From Winogradskyella sp. KYW1333 (GTDB taxonomy: Bacteria > Bacteroidota > Bacteroidia > Flavobacteriales > Flavobacteriaceae), in NCBI RefSeq assembly GCF_003335675.1, contig NZ_QPHL01000014.1, positions 124,001 to 188,000 on the forward strand: 64,000 bases of DNA. Direction: 5' to 3'. Below, piece after piece: positions 25,107 to 34,700 of the stretch. Position 1 is the stretch's first letter, and each line of letters opens with the position of its first letter. Under the pieces are notes generated by a model. The model saw nothing but the letters and a program-made list of their open reading frames with translations, made no database searches and was not told where the DNA came from. A program made the position numbers and the translations under genes.

Positions 25107-25559
25107 ATGAAACGATTAATCCCAATATTAGTATTACTAATAGGTCTCTCAGGCTATGCGCAACGTGATGGCAGAATGAACGAGCGTATAAAAGCACAAA
25201 AAGTAGCTTTTATAACTGAGAAACTTAGTCTTACGGCAGAAGAAGCGCAGCAGTTTTGGCCTATATACAATGCTTTTGAAGAAAAAAGAGAAAGTATCAA
25301 ATCAGGACAACTTAGAGAAGTAAAAATAAAGATTAGGCAAAATCCTGATATGTCTGACCGTGAAGCGAGTAAACTTTTAGATCAGATCTTGGATGCTGAG
25401 AACGAAATCCATAATGCTAAAATGAAATTAGCTGAAGATCTGAAATCTGTATTATCGCCAAAAAAAATAATAAGGTTAAGAGCCGCCGAGGATGGATTTA
25501 ACCGCGAGCTCCTTCAGCACCTAAAAAAAATGCGTGAAAGACGTATGAATAAAAACTAA
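25107..25559 (+). CDS. Small periplasmic helical protein, Spy/CpxP-like
   Basis: A 150-residue exported protein. The signal peptide is MKRLIPILVLLIGLSGYAQ. The mature part is almost wholly helical and charged and carries the LTxEEAQxFWPIYN-type motif twice removed from CpxP/Spy proteins (FITEKLSLTAEEAQQFWPIYNAFEEKRE), then DREASKLLDQILDAENEIHNAKMKLAEDLKSVLSPKKIIRLRAAEDGF. Related proteins sense or buffer envelope folding stress. As third gene in the sigma operon, it could report periplasmic stress to the candidate anti-sigma factor. A terminator follows. Confidence 0.75.
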   Translation: MKRLIPILVLLIGLSGYAQRDGRMNERIKAQKVAFITEKLSLTAEEAQQFWPIYNAFEEKRESIKSGQLREVKIKIRQNPDMSDREASKLLDQILDAENEIHNAKMKLAEDLKSVLSPKKIIRLRAAEDGFNRELLQHLKKMRERRMNKN

Positions 25560-25564
25560 AGTAT

Positions 25565-25591
25565 AAGGAAGCCAATTCGCTTCCTTTTTTT
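25565..25591 (+). terminator. Rho-independent terminator of the ECF sigma operon
   Basis: AAGGAAGC-CAATTC-GCTTCCTTTTTTT: eight-base stem and a run of T, six bases after the last gene of the operon. Confidence 0.86.
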
Positions 25592-26672
25592 ATCTGAATG
25601 TTAATTTACTTATCCTGCCTCGACCAGCTGCATATGCAATAGAATCATTAAGAAATCTAATCGTATAAAAGCCTTCGTCACTTAAATGATTCCAGGAATT
25701 TCCTGCATCATTACTGTAATCCATACCTTTAAACCCAACAGTTACCAACTCATTCCCTTCTCTATTTGGTATGTATTGTACACAACTTCTATATCCAGGC
25801 CCTTTTCCATCGGCTACAACTTGCCAAGTTTTACCGCCATCAGATGTTCTTATTTTATTAGCTATTGTATCATTAGGCTTAGTATAGTCTCCCCCAATGG
25901 CAAAGCCGTTATTTTGATCATAAAAATCAATAGAATACATTCCTGTGGTTGATTTCCCTAGAATAATTGGTGTTTCAAAAACTTGCCATGTAACACCTTT
26001 ATCTGGTGAATATAAAACTCTACTTGACTTTCCTCCAGTTGCAACCCAAGTATGATCACCCACAGTAGTTATGTTTGTATCACTCGCAGCAAAAGCAGCT
26101 TCTCCATCAAAGGCAGGTGGTAAATCCGAACAGCTAATTTTAGACCACGATTCTCCACTATCTCTGGTAATAATAATACTCATACAATCTTCAGTTGGGT
26201 CACCTATGGCAATACCTTCATTCTCGTTCCAAAAAACCATGGCATCATAAAATACTTTTTCATTTACTTCCTCATAAACTAATTTAGGCTTTCTGGCTTT
26301 TCTGTAAAGTTTGAATAGTTTGGCAGGGTTTCCTATAGACAAGGCAAATAAATTACCATTTACTTCCTCAATTGCCCTAAAATGGAGATAAACAGAATCA
26401 TTATTTATTTGATACTTTTCATGTACTTTTTGATCACTAATTACAACTTCAGTTAAGTCTATCTTAAACGCCGATTGTAATGCTTTCATTCCAAAATGAT
26501 CAGAACTCCCGTAAAATATATATTCATCATTAAAATCTAAGGCCCTAATACTAAAAGTAGAATCGGTTACAATATGTTCAATTTCAACTTGAGTGATGTT
26601 AGAGGATCTTTTGTATTCATCTTTGCAACCAAAGAAAATCAGTAAAATAAATATTAAGGTAATACTTCTCAT
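25590..26672 (-). CDS. YCF48/BNR-repeat beta-propeller lipoprotein
   Basis: A 360-residue lipoprotein (signal MRSITLIFILLIFFGC, Cys16). The mature part is a seven-bladed propeller of the photosystem II assembly factor (YCF48)-like type, with Asp-box turns such as TRDSGESWSKI, SPDKGVTWQVF, SDGGKTWQVV and SNDAGNSWNHL. In Bacteroidota such proteins are annotated as oxidoreductases or sialidase-like, but no catalytic residue set is visible. A scaffold or surface-binding role is plausible. The gene is alone, converging on the sigma operon terminator. Confidence 0.8.
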   Translation of the reverse strand: MRSITLIFILLIFFGCKDEYKRSSNITQVEIEHIVTDSTFSIRALDFNDEYIFYGSSDHFGMKALQSAFKIDLTEVVISDQKVHEKYQINNDSVYLHFRAIEEVNGNLFALSIGNPAKLFKLYRKARKPKLVYEEVNEKVFYDAMVFWNENEGIAIGDPTEDCMSIIITRDSGESWSKISCSDLPPAFDGEAAFAASDTNITTVGDHTWVATGGKSSRVLYSPDKGVTWQVFETPIILGKSTTGMYSIDFYDQNNGFAIGGDYTKPNDTIANKIRTSDGGKTWQVVADGKGPGYRSCVQYIPNREGNELVTVGFKGMDYSNDAGNSWNHLSDEGFYTIRFLNDSIAYAAGRGRISKLTFR

Positions 26673-26745
26673 AGATCAATTTTCCATAAAAATAGAAAAG
26701 TCTCATGATTAATCGAATATACCTTTAGGCATTTAAACATTTATG

Positions 26746-26753
26746 TACCTTTG
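26746..26753 (+). promoter_or_regulatory. -7 promoter element of the RNA methyltransferase gene
   Basis: TACCTTTG matches TAnnTTTG and lies 18 bases before the ATG, predicting a leader of roughly a dozen bases. Confidence 0.55.
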
Positions 26754-26771
26754 CGTTCTTAATTAATTATA

Positions 26772-27986
26772 ATGCGACTACACAGAAATTTATGCTTTGC
26801 GGTTATTGATGGATTACATAAGATTTTCAATGAAAATGAGTATGCAGATAAAGTTGTTCAACAATTGTTAAGACGAGATAAACGCTGGGGAAGTAGAGAT
26901 AGAGGATTTATTGCAGAAACTGAATATGAAATTGTACGTTACAAAAGGCTTTATGCAGAAATTGCCAATGTAAAAGAGCCTTTTGACAGAGATAATCTTT
27001 GGCGCATGTTTGCAGTTTGGGCAACATTGAAAGGTATCAAACTTCCAGACTGGAAATATTTTGAATCGACACCAACTCGTAAGATTAAAGGGCGTTTCGA
27101 TGAACTTTCAAAAACCAGAAAATACAAAGAATCTATTCCTGATTGGATTGATGATTTGGGTGTTGAAGAACTTGGTGAGTCTGCATGGGCAAAAGAAATT
27201 GAAATGCAGAATGAGCAAGCTGATGTCATTCTTCGTGTTAATACCTTAAAAACAAATAAAAAGGATTTACAATTAAAGCTTCAATCTGAAAACATTGAAA
27301 CTGAAGTTATCCCAAATTATCCAAGTGCGCTAAAGCTAATAGAGCGTGCAAATGTATTTAAAACTGAGGCATTTAAAAATGGATGGTTTGAGGTACAAGA
27401 TGCATCCTCTCAACTTGTTGCTGACTTCCTAGATGTTAAGCCAGGCATGAAAGTTGTAGATGCTTGTGCAGGTGCTGGTGGAAAAACACTTCACTTGGCC
27501 TCTCTTATGGAAAATAAAGGGCAAATTATAGCAATGGATATTTATGAGAGTAAATTAAAAAAGCTAAAAATTAGGGCAAGAAGAAATGGTGTACATAATA
27601 TAGAGTTAAAGGTAATCGATTCCACAAAACCAATTAAAAAACTATATGGGAAAGCGGATAGATTATTAATTGATGCACCATGTTCTGGATTGGGCGTATT
27701 AAGACGTAATCCTGATGCGAAATGGAAATTGCAACCTGAGTTTATTGAAAACATTAAAAAAGTACAATCTGAAGTTTTAGAAAAATATTCAAAAATGGTT
27801 AAACCTGGTGGCAAAATGGTTTATGCGACATGTTCTGTTTTACCATCTGAAAATCAGGACCAAGTTGAAAAATTCTTAACTTCAGAGGCAGGAAAAGATT
27901 TTAAATTTGTGAAAGACAAAAAAATATTGGCGCATAAATCTGGATTTGACGGATTTTATATGGCTCAATTAGAGAAAAACAAATAG
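26772..27986 (+). CDS. RsmB/NOP2-family RNA cytosine-5 methyltransferase
   Basis: A SAM-dependent enzyme that methylates cytosine C5 in rRNA or tRNA. It is 404 residues: an N-terminal helical part (VVQQLLRRDKRWGSRDRGF), then the methyltransferase core with VQDASSQLVADFLDVKPGMKVVDACAGAGGKTLHLA (SAM loop), the catalytic motif DAPCSGLGVLRRNPDAKW and the second Cys in YATCSVLPSENQDQV. Both catalytic cysteines are present. The N-terminus is shorter than in E. coli RsmB and lacks a clear NusB-like domain, so the exact target base is not certain. Confidence 0.9.
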   Translation: MRLHRNLCFAVIDGLHKIFNENEYADKVVQQLLRRDKRWGSRDRGFIAETEYEIVRYKRLYAEIANVKEPFDRDNLWRMFAVWATLKGIKLPDWKYFESTPTRKIKGRFDELSKTRKYKESIPDWIDDLGVEELGESAWAKEIEMQNEQADVILRVNTLKTNKKDLQLKLQSENIETEVIPNYPSALKLIERANVFKTEAFKNGWFEVQDASSQLVADFLDVKPGMKVVDACAGAGGKTLHLASLMENKGQIIAMDIYESKLKKLKIRARRNGVHNIELKVIDSTKPIKKLYGKADRLLIDAPCSGLGVLRRNPDAKWKLQPEFIENIKKVQSEVLEKYSKMVKPGGKMVYATCSVLPSENQDQVEKFLTSEAGKDFKFVKDKKILAHKSGFDGFYMAQLEKNK

Positions 27987-28013
27987 CCCAAATCATCAAT
28001 ACAATTAGATACT

Positions 28014-29861
28014 ATGAGACACATTTACATTTTATTTTTATTTATAGCTGGCTTAGCATATAGTCAAATACCTTCAAATTATTACGATTCGGCGAATGGC
28101 TTGTCGGGTTATGCTTTAAAAACGCAATTAAAAAACATCGTAACAAGTGGTCACACATATAATGCAAGCAGTTATGATAACTTATTTACTGCATATGCAT
28201 CAACAGATAGAGATTATTATTATGAAAACGATGGCTCTTTGCTAGACATATATTCAGAAAACCCTACAGGTTCGGAGACTAGTTATAATATTCCTAACGA
28301 CGAATGTGGTGGTAATATTACTGGTGAAGGTCAATGCTACAATAGAGAACATTTATTCCCGCAAGGGTTCTTTAACAATTCAGATGCATTACCGATGGTA
28401 TCTGATATTCATACTGTAGTTCCTACAGATGGATTTGTTAATAATGGAAGAAGTAATTACCCCTTTGGTATTGTATCAAACACGAATACCTCCTATGCTA
28501 ACGGATCAAAATGGGGAACAGGAAATAACTACGGATATACTAATAGGGTTTTTGAACCAATCGATGAATTTAAAGGTGATATCGCAAGAGCCATGCTTTA
28601 TTTTGCAGTAAGATATGAGGACAACTGGAATGATAGCGGTTGGGAAGCACCTGATGCATCACCTTACAACCCATTAAATGGAACTAGTGATCAATTTTAT
28701 GAAACATGGTTTATCAATACCATGTTAGATTGGCACGCGGCAGATCCTGTTAGTCAGAGAGAATTAGACAGAAATGACGAAGCTTATAACTTTCAAGGTA
28801 ACGCAAACCCATTTGTAAATCATCCTGAATACGCAGCATTAATTTGGAATCCAGTACCAGATACTCAAGCACCATCTGACCCAACAAATTTGGTTACTTC
28901 AAACCCAACTGATAATAGCATTAATTTAAGTTGGACAGCATCAACTGATAATGTTAGTGTAACATCATATGACATTTATCAAGATGGTGTTAATCTATAC
29001 AACACAGTTACAACCTCCTTTGTAGTTACTGGACTTAGTGCAAATACAAATTACTGTTTTACTGTTAGAGCAAATGATGGATCTGGTAATACTTCTGGCT
29101 TTAGTAATCAAGCTTGTGAAACCACCTCAGATAATGGTTCACAAACAACTGACCTCTTCATCTCTGAATATGTTGAAGGTAGCGGTAATAATAAAGCTAT
29201 TGAAATTGCTAATTTCACTGGGTCTTCTGTTAATCTTAGTTCATACTCACTTCAAAGAGACACCAATAGTAATGGTATCTGGAGTGGTGAAATTACGTTA
29301 TCTGGAACTTTAAATGATGGAGATGTTTATGTAGTTGCTAATGGAAGTGCTGATTCTTCAATATTAGCAGTTACGGATCAGACAGCTGGTAGTAGTTCCG
29401 CAATGGCATTTAATGGAGATGATCCTGTAGGATTATTTAAAAATGGAACATTAATTGATATTTTTGGAAATTTTGGTGGGAGCAATAGTTTTAGCAATGT
29501 AACATATAGACGCCAGGAATCTGTAACGGAACCTACAACCGCTTTTGATCTTAACGGTGAATGGGATATGTATCCTCAAAATAATATTGATGATTTAGGT
29601 AGCCACTCCCAAGTTTTGAATATTGAAAATTTTGAAGTTTTAAATTTCAGTATTTATCCAAATCCTTCAAGAGGAAACACGTTAAATGTTAGCACTAATA
29701 CAAGTCTTCAATTTGAGGTTTATTCAATTTTGGGCAAGAAGGTTTCTGAAGGGAATCTCATTAGCAATCAAATAGATATCAGCGATTTGAAAAAAGGGAT
29801 ATACCTTATAAAATTTACGGTAGGTGAAAATAGTAAAACCTATAAATTAGTTCGTCTATAA
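28014..29861 (+). CDS. Secreted endonuclease I with Fn3, lamin-tail and T9SS sorting domains
   Basis: A 615-residue multidomain extracellular nuclease. In order: signal peptide (MRHIYILFLFIAGLAYSQ); endonuclease I domain to about residue 280 with CYNREHLFPQGFF and DIHTVVPTDGFVNNGRSNYPFG carrying the His/Asn active-site pattern; a fibronectin III domain (about 285-372; SWTASTDNVSVTSYDIYQDG); a lamin-tail domain (LFISEYVEGSGNNKAIEIANFTG, about 378-500); and a T9SS type A C-terminal signal (NFSIYPNPSRGNTLNV, KKGIYLIKF). It probably degrades extracellular DNA for phosphate or nucleosides. It ends two bases before the next gene. Confidence 0.9.
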   Translation: MRHIYILFLFIAGLAYSQIPSNYYDSANGLSGYALKTQLKNIVTSGHTYNASSYDNLFTAYASTDRDYYYENDGSLLDIYSENPTGSETSYNIPNDECGGNITGEGQCYNREHLFPQGFFNNSDALPMVSDIHTVVPTDGFVNNGRSNYPFGIVSNTNTSYANGSKWGTGNNYGYTNRVFEPIDEFKGDIARAMLYFAVRYEDNWNDSGWEAPDASPYNPLNGTSDQFYETWFINTMLDWHAADPVSQRELDRNDEAYNFQGNANPFVNHPEYAALIWNPVPDTQAPSDPTNLVTSNPTDNSINLSWTASTDNVSVTSYDIYQDGVNLYNTVTTSFVVTGLSANTNYCFTVRANDGSGNTSGFSNQACETTSDNGSQTTDLFISEYVEGSGNNKAIEIANFTGSSVNLSSYSLQRDTNSNGIWSGEITLSGTLNDGDVYVVANGSADSSILAVTDQTAGSSSAMAFNGDDPVGLFKNGTLIDIFGNFGGSNSFSNVTYRRQESVTEPTTAFDLNGEWDMYPQNNIDDLGSHSQVLNIENFEVLNFSIYPNPSRGNTLNVSTNTSLQFEVYSILGKKVSEGNLISNQIDISDLKKGIYLIKFTVGENSKTYKLVRL

Positions 29862-29863
29862 AA

Positions 29864-30733
29864 ATGCATTTAATTGAAGGCTTACAGAGGCATATTGAGG
29901 ATTTACTTAATACGTCAATAGTAGGCTCTAGATCACTTTCAGGTGGTGATACAGCTTCTGTTTACAAATTAGACTTTGCTGATAAGACGTCCTCTATACT
30001 TAAGTGCAGTCGTAATATTGGTTCTGTAGATATGTTTGAAGCAGAAGTCTCTGGACTTCAACTTATTGCCAGTACAAATACTATCGCGACACCAAGTATT
30101 TTGAATTACGGAACTCATAATGACATCTCCTTCATCCTTATGGAGTATGTCAAAGGAAAATCTCCATCTAAGGAAGACTACAAAAAACTTGGATATCAAA
30201 TTGCACAACTTCATGAACACACATCTGATAATTTTGGCTTAGACGATGATAATTTTATTGGAAGTCTTGAACAAAAAAACAATCTCATTAATAATTGGAT
30301 TGACTTTTATAGTGAACAACGTTTAGGATTTCAAATAAAAATGGCCATTAAAAAAGGGCTTTTAATAAACTCAGAGATTCCATCAATTGATGATATCAAA
30401 ACTTGTTTACAATCTTATTGTAAGAAGGTAAAACCATCCTTAATACATGGCGATTTATGGAACGGTAATTTTATAGTTTCAGAAGACGGAAGACCATATT
30501 TAATTGACCCTTCGGTATCATACAGTCATTCTGAAATGGATATCGCAATGAGTAGACTTTTTGGAGGGTTTGATTCAAGTTTTTACCAAGCCTATCATAA
30601 TGAAAAACCAATTACCGAATATTATGAAGAACGTATTGAGATTTATCAATTATATTATTTACTCGTTCATTTAAATATTTTTGGCACCTCTTATTATGGC
30701 TCGGTAAAACGTATCTTAAACAATCATTTTTGA
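29864..30733 (+). CDS. Fructosamine-kinase family protein
   Basis: A 289-residue cytoplasmic kinase-fold protein. It shows the ATP-binding Lys region (YKLDFADKTSSILKCSR), VKGKSPSKEDYKKLGYQIAQLHEHTSDNFGLDDDNFIGSL and the catalytic block SLIHGDLWNGNFIVSEDGRPYLIDPSVSYSHSEMDIAMSRLFGGF, with catalytic Asp and metal-binding Asn and Asp. Family members phosphorylate glycated lysine or ribulosamine and so start protein deglycation; bacterial substrates are often ribulosamines. It follows the nuclease gene by two bases, which probably reflects shared transcription, not a common pathway. Confidence 0.88.
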   Translation: MHLIEGLQRHIEDLLNTSIVGSRSLSGGDTASVYKLDFADKTSSILKCSRNIGSVDMFEAEVSGLQLIASTNTIATPSILNYGTHNDISFILMEYVKGKSPSKEDYKKLGYQIAQLHEHTSDNFGLDDDNFIGSLEQKNNLINNWIDFYSEQRLGFQIKMAIKKGLLINSEIPSIDDIKTCLQSYCKKVKPSLIHGDLWNGNFIVSEDGRPYLIDPSVSYSHSEMDIAMSRLFGGFDSSFYQAYHNEKPITEYYEERIEIYQLYYLLVHLNIFGTSYYGSVKRILNNHF

Positions 30734-30824
30734 TTTTATTTTCTTGTAGGTTTTTTTGTTCAAAACATGTTGAATACTTAAACATTTGAAATTGATTTTT
30801 AAGTCAGTTTATCACAATTTCGAT

Positions 30825-30832
30825 TAACTTTG
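30825..30832 (+). promoter_or_regulatory. -7 promoter element of purL
   Basis: TAACTTTG fits TAnnTTTG and lies 35 bases before the purL ATG. Confidence 0.5.
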
Positions 30833-30867
30833 TGTTTTTATTTTTCACACCAAATACTAAGACATAA

Positions 30868-33800
30868 ATGATTCATTTCTTCGGAAACCAAAACAGTAAA
30901 ATATTTGCTGTTCAAGTAACAAAAGAATTATCAACAGAAGACATTTCAAAATTGGTATGGCTTTTTGGCAACCAACCTAAAATAGAACAAGCATCAATAG
31001 ATGCTTTTTTTGTTGGTCCGAGAGCAGCAATGATAACACCATGGAGTACAAATGCTGTTGAGATTACCCAAAACATGGGTATAGATGGAATTGTTCGTAT
31101 TGAAGAATTCATGTCAGTTACAAAGGATTTTAAGGATTATGATCCTATGATTTCCGAAAAATTCAACCAATTACATCAAGATATTTTCACAATTGATATT
31201 CTGCCTGAAGCTATTAAATACATTAATAATATTGAGGCTTATAATCAACAAGAAGGTTTATCACTTAGTGATGAAGAAGTGGAGTATTTAGAAGGTGTTT
31301 CTAAAAAAATTGGACGACCATTAACAGACTCTGAAGTATTTGGATTTTCTCAAGTAAATTCTGAACACTGTAGACACAAAATTTTTAATGGTACGTTTGT
31401 CATAAATGGTGAGGAAATGCCAACTTCATTGTTTAAGCTTATCAAAAAAACTTCAGAAAAACATCCAAATGATATTGTATCTGCCTATAAAGACAATGTC
31501 GCCTTTATTAAGGGACCTGTTGTTGAACAGTTCGCACCAAAAAGAGCAGATATTCCAGATTACTACACAACAGAAGATTTTGAATCTGTAATTTCTTTAA
31601 AAGCTGAAACTCACAATTTCCCAACTACTGTAGAGCCATTTAATGGTGCGGCAACTGGTTCGGGAGGTGAGATTAGAGACAGACTAGCCGGTGGAAAAGG
31701 ATCTATCCCACTTGCCGGAACGGCAGTATATATGACATCATATTCTAGACTAGAAGAAGAACGTCCTTGGGAAAAAGCCTTTCCTGAACGCAAATGGTTG
31801 TATCAAACTCCAATGGATATTCTTATTAAAGCAAGTAATGGTGCATCAGATTTTGGAAATAAATTTGGCCAGCCTTTAATCTGTGGTTCCGTATTAACGT
31901 TTGAGCATCAGGAACAAAAGGATAGACTCGGTTTTGACAAAGTAATAATGCTAGCCGGTGGTATCGGTTATGGCAAAAACGATCAAGCCCTTAAAGACAC
32001 TCCGAAAACCGGAGATAAAATTGTAATTCTTGGTGGAGATAATTATCGTATTGGTATGGGAGGTGCTGCAGTGTCCTCTGCTGATACGGGAGAATTTGAA
32101 TCGGGAATTGAGCTTAATGCCGTACAGCGTTCTAATCCAGAAATGCAAAAGCGAGCTGCTAATGCTGTTAGAGGAATGGTTGAAAGTGAAGAGAATTATA
32201 TTGTATCAATACACGATCATGGTGCAGGCGGTCATCTAAACTGTCTATCGGAATTAGTAGAAGATACAGGAGGTAAGATTAATCTTGATAATTTACCAAT
32301 TGGTGACCCAACACTTTCAGCTAAGGAGATTATTGGAAACGAGTCTCAAGAGCGTATGGGCTTAGTAATTTCAGAAGAACACCTCAATATATTGCAGAAC
32401 ATAGCCGATAGAGAGCGTTCTCCAATTTATGACGTTGGTGACGTTACAGGGAATGATCGTTTCACTTTTGAGTCTGAAAAGTCTGGTGCTAAGCCTATGG
32501 ATTTGGCATTAGAAGATATGTTTGGCAGTTCACCAAAAACAATAATGTCAGATTCAAAAATTGAAAAACAGTACACTGGTATATTATACGATACTGACAG
32601 GTTATATGATTATTTAGATCAAGTGCTTCAATTAGAAGCGGTTGCTTGTAAAGATTGGCTAACAAATAAAGTAGACCGTTGTGTGGGTGGTAAAGTTGCG
32701 AAACAACAATGTGCCGGACCATTGCAATTACCTTTAAATAATGTTGGAGTTATGGCACTAGATTATAAAGGAAAAGAAGGTATTGCAACTTCAATTGGTC
32801 ATTCACCTATTTCAGGGCTAATAAATCCTGAAGCAGGTAGTCGAAATTCGATAACGGAAGCACTAACCAATATTATTTGGGCACCACTTAAAGATGGCTT
32901 AAAAAGTGTATCATTATCTGCAAATTGGATGTGGCCTTGTAAGAACGAAGGTGAGGATGCTAGATTATATGAAGCGGTTAAAGCAGTTTCTGATTTTGCC
33001 ATTGACTTGGGTATAAATGTCCCAACAGGAAAAGATTCGCTTTCAATGAAGCAAAAGTATCCTGATGGTGATGTTATAGCTCCTGGTACAGTAATAATTT
33101 CTGCAGCTGCAAATTGTAATGATATTTCAAAAGTAGTTGAACCCGTTTTTCAAAAGAATAAAGGTTCCATTTATTACATCAATTTATCGCAAGACACCTA
33201 TAAATTAGGTGGAAGCTCTTTTGCACAGATTAATAATAAAATTGGAAGCAATACTCCAAATGTAAGAGATGCCAATTATGTAAAAACTGTTTTCAATACC
33301 ATACAAAACCTGATTAAAAATGATAAAATAGTTGCAGGGCATGATGTTGCTTCAGGTGGTTTAATAACTACCCTTTTGGAAATGTGTTTTGCTGCTAATA
33401 ATTTGGGCGCAGAGATAGATCTTACAAATCTTGGTGAGAAAGATTCATTTAAGGTCCTCTTTGCAGAGAATGCGAGTATTGTTATTCAATCTAAAGATGA
33501 CTCTATTGAGGCAGAGTTATCAGATGCAAATATTGAATTCCTTAAAATTGGAGAAGTTACTGAAAGTGATGTATTAGGTATTATCAATAGCAACCAAGTA
33601 TACACCATGACAATATCTCGTTTAAGAGATGTTTGGTATAAAACCTCGTATTTATTAGACCAGAAACAAACCGCTAATAACTTGGCGACCGAACGTTATA
33701 ACAATTTCAAGCATCAACCTTTAGAGTATAAATTCCCAGAACATTTTACTGGCAAGCTACCGAAGATAAATTCAGGCCAACCAAAACCAAAGGCTGCCAT

Positions 33801-34530
33801 ATTAAGAGAAAAAGGAAGTAATTCTGAACGGGAAATGGCTAATGCCATGTTCTTAGCTGGATTTGATGTTAAGGATGTCCATATGACTGATTTAATCTCA
33901 GGTAGAGAGAATCTTGAAGATATCCAGTTTTTAGGAGCTGTTGGCGGTTTTAGTAATAGTGATGTTTTAGGCTCAGCAAAAGGTTGGGCTGGAGCTATAA
34001 AGTATAACGAAAGGGCCAATAGAGTTATCCAGAATTTCTTTGATAGAAAAGACACCTTATCTGTAGGTATCTGTAATGGTTGTCAATTATTTATGGAACT
34101 CGAAGAGATTTACCCAGAACATGAAGTTCATGGTAAAATGGTTCATAACGATTCACTGAAACACGAAAGTAGTTTTACCTCAGTAAAAATTCAAGAGAAT
34201 AATTCTGTGATGCTTTCAACTTTAAGTGGTTCTACATTGGGAGTTTGGATATCTCATGGTGAAGGTAAATTTGATTTACCATATTCAGAAGACAAATACA
34301 ATATTGTTGCCAAATATGGTTACGAAGGATATCCTGCTAACCCAAATGGATCAGATTTTAATACCGCCATGATGTGCGATAAAACTGGTAGGCATCTGGT
34401 AACTATGCCACATATTGAACGTTCTACTTTCCAATGGAATTGGGCGCATTACCCCAGTTACAGAAAAGATGAAGTTTCTCCGTGGCTCGAAGCGTTTGTA
34501 AATGCCAGAAAATGGATTGAAAGCAGATAA
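30868..34530 (+). CDS. purL: Phosphoribosylformylglycinamidine synthase (single-chain)
   Basis: The fourth step of purine synthesis: FGAR, glutamine and ATP give FGAM. This is the large fused form of 1220 residues. It has a PurS-like N-terminal part, two PurM-like synthetase halves with FSQVNSEHCRHKIF, the ATP-binding LKAETHNFPTTVEPFNGAATGSGGEIRD and VPTGKDSLSMKQKY, and a C-terminal glutaminase with the nucleophile in GICNGCQLFMEL, the block VWISHGEGKF and the triad His in MPHIERSTFQW. A -7 promoter lies upstream and a terminator follows, so it is its own unit. The length is somewhat below the E. coli enzyme (1295). Confidence 0.96.
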   Translation: MIHFFGNQNSKIFAVQVTKELSTEDISKLVWLFGNQPKIEQASIDAFFVGPRAAMITPWSTNAVEITQNMGIDGIVRIEEFMSVTKDFKDYDPMISEKFNQLHQDIFTIDILPEAIKYINNIEAYNQQEGLSLSDEEVEYLEGVSKKIGRPLTDSEVFGFSQVNSEHCRHKIFNGTFVINGEEMPTSLFKLIKKTSEKHPNDIVSAYKDNVAFIKGPVVEQFAPKRADIPDYYTTEDFESVISLKAETHNFPTTVEPFNGAATGSGGEIRDRLAGGKGSIPLAGTAVYMTSYSRLEEERPWEKAFPERKWLYQTPMDILIKASNGASDFGNKFGQPLICGSVLTFEHQEQKDRLGFDKVIMLAGGIGYGKNDQALKDTPKTGDKIVILGGDNYRIGMGGAAVSSADTGEFESGIELNAVQRSNPEMQKRAANAVRGMVESEENYIVSIHDHGAGGHLNCLSELVEDTGGKINLDNLPIGDPTLSAKEIIGNESQERMGLVISEEHLNILQNIADRERSPIYDVGDVTGNDRFTFESEKSGAKPMDLALEDMFGSSPKTIMSDSKIEKQYTGILYDTDRLYDYLDQVLQLEAVACKDWLTNKVDRCVGGKVAKQQCAGPLQLPLNNVGVMALDYKGKEGIATSIGHSPISGLINPEAGSRNSITEALTNIIWAPLKDGLKSVSLSANWMWPCKNEGEDARLYEAVKAVSDFAIDLGINVPTGKDSLSMKQKYPDGDVIAPGTVIISAAANCNDISKVVEPVFQKNKGSIYYINLSQDTYKLGGSSFAQINNKIGSNTPNVRDANYVKTVFNTIQNLIKNDKIVAGHDVASGGLITTLLEMCFAANNLGAEIDLTNLGEKDSFKVLFAENASIVIQSKDDSIEAELSDANIEFLKIGEVTESDVLGIINSNQVYTMTISRLRDVWYKTSYLLDQKQTANNLATERYNNFKHQPLEYKFPEHFTGKLPKINSGQPKPKAAILREKGSNSEREMANAMFLAGFDVKDVHMTDLISGRENLEDIQFLGAVGGFSNSDVLGSAKGWAGAIKYNERANRVIQNFFDRKDTLSVGICNGCQLFMELEEIYPEHEVHGKMVHNDSLKHESSFTSVKIQENNSVMLSTLSGSTLGVWISHGEGKFDLPYSEDKYNIVAKYGYEGYPANPNGSDFNTAMMCDKTGRHLVTMPHIERSTFQWNWAHYPSYRKDEVSPWLEAFVNARKWIESR

Positions 34531-34540
34531 TCACATAAAG

Positions 34541-34573
34541 AAAAAAAGCCTGAAGAAATCTTCAGGCTTTTAT
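34541..34573 (+). terminator. Rho-independent terminator of purL
   Basis: AAAGCCTGAAG-AAAT-CTTCAGGCTTT: an 11-base perfect stem with an A-run in front and T-rich end, shortly after the purL stop. Confidence 0.85.
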
Positions 34574-34700
34574 GAAACAAAAAATATTCAATTGTTAGTT
34601 TATTTATAAAAAAACCGACTACAAAAGTCATATTATAATAATTATAACCTAGATTTTTATATTTTCGTAATATTCTGACTAATTATTTGCATAAACGATT

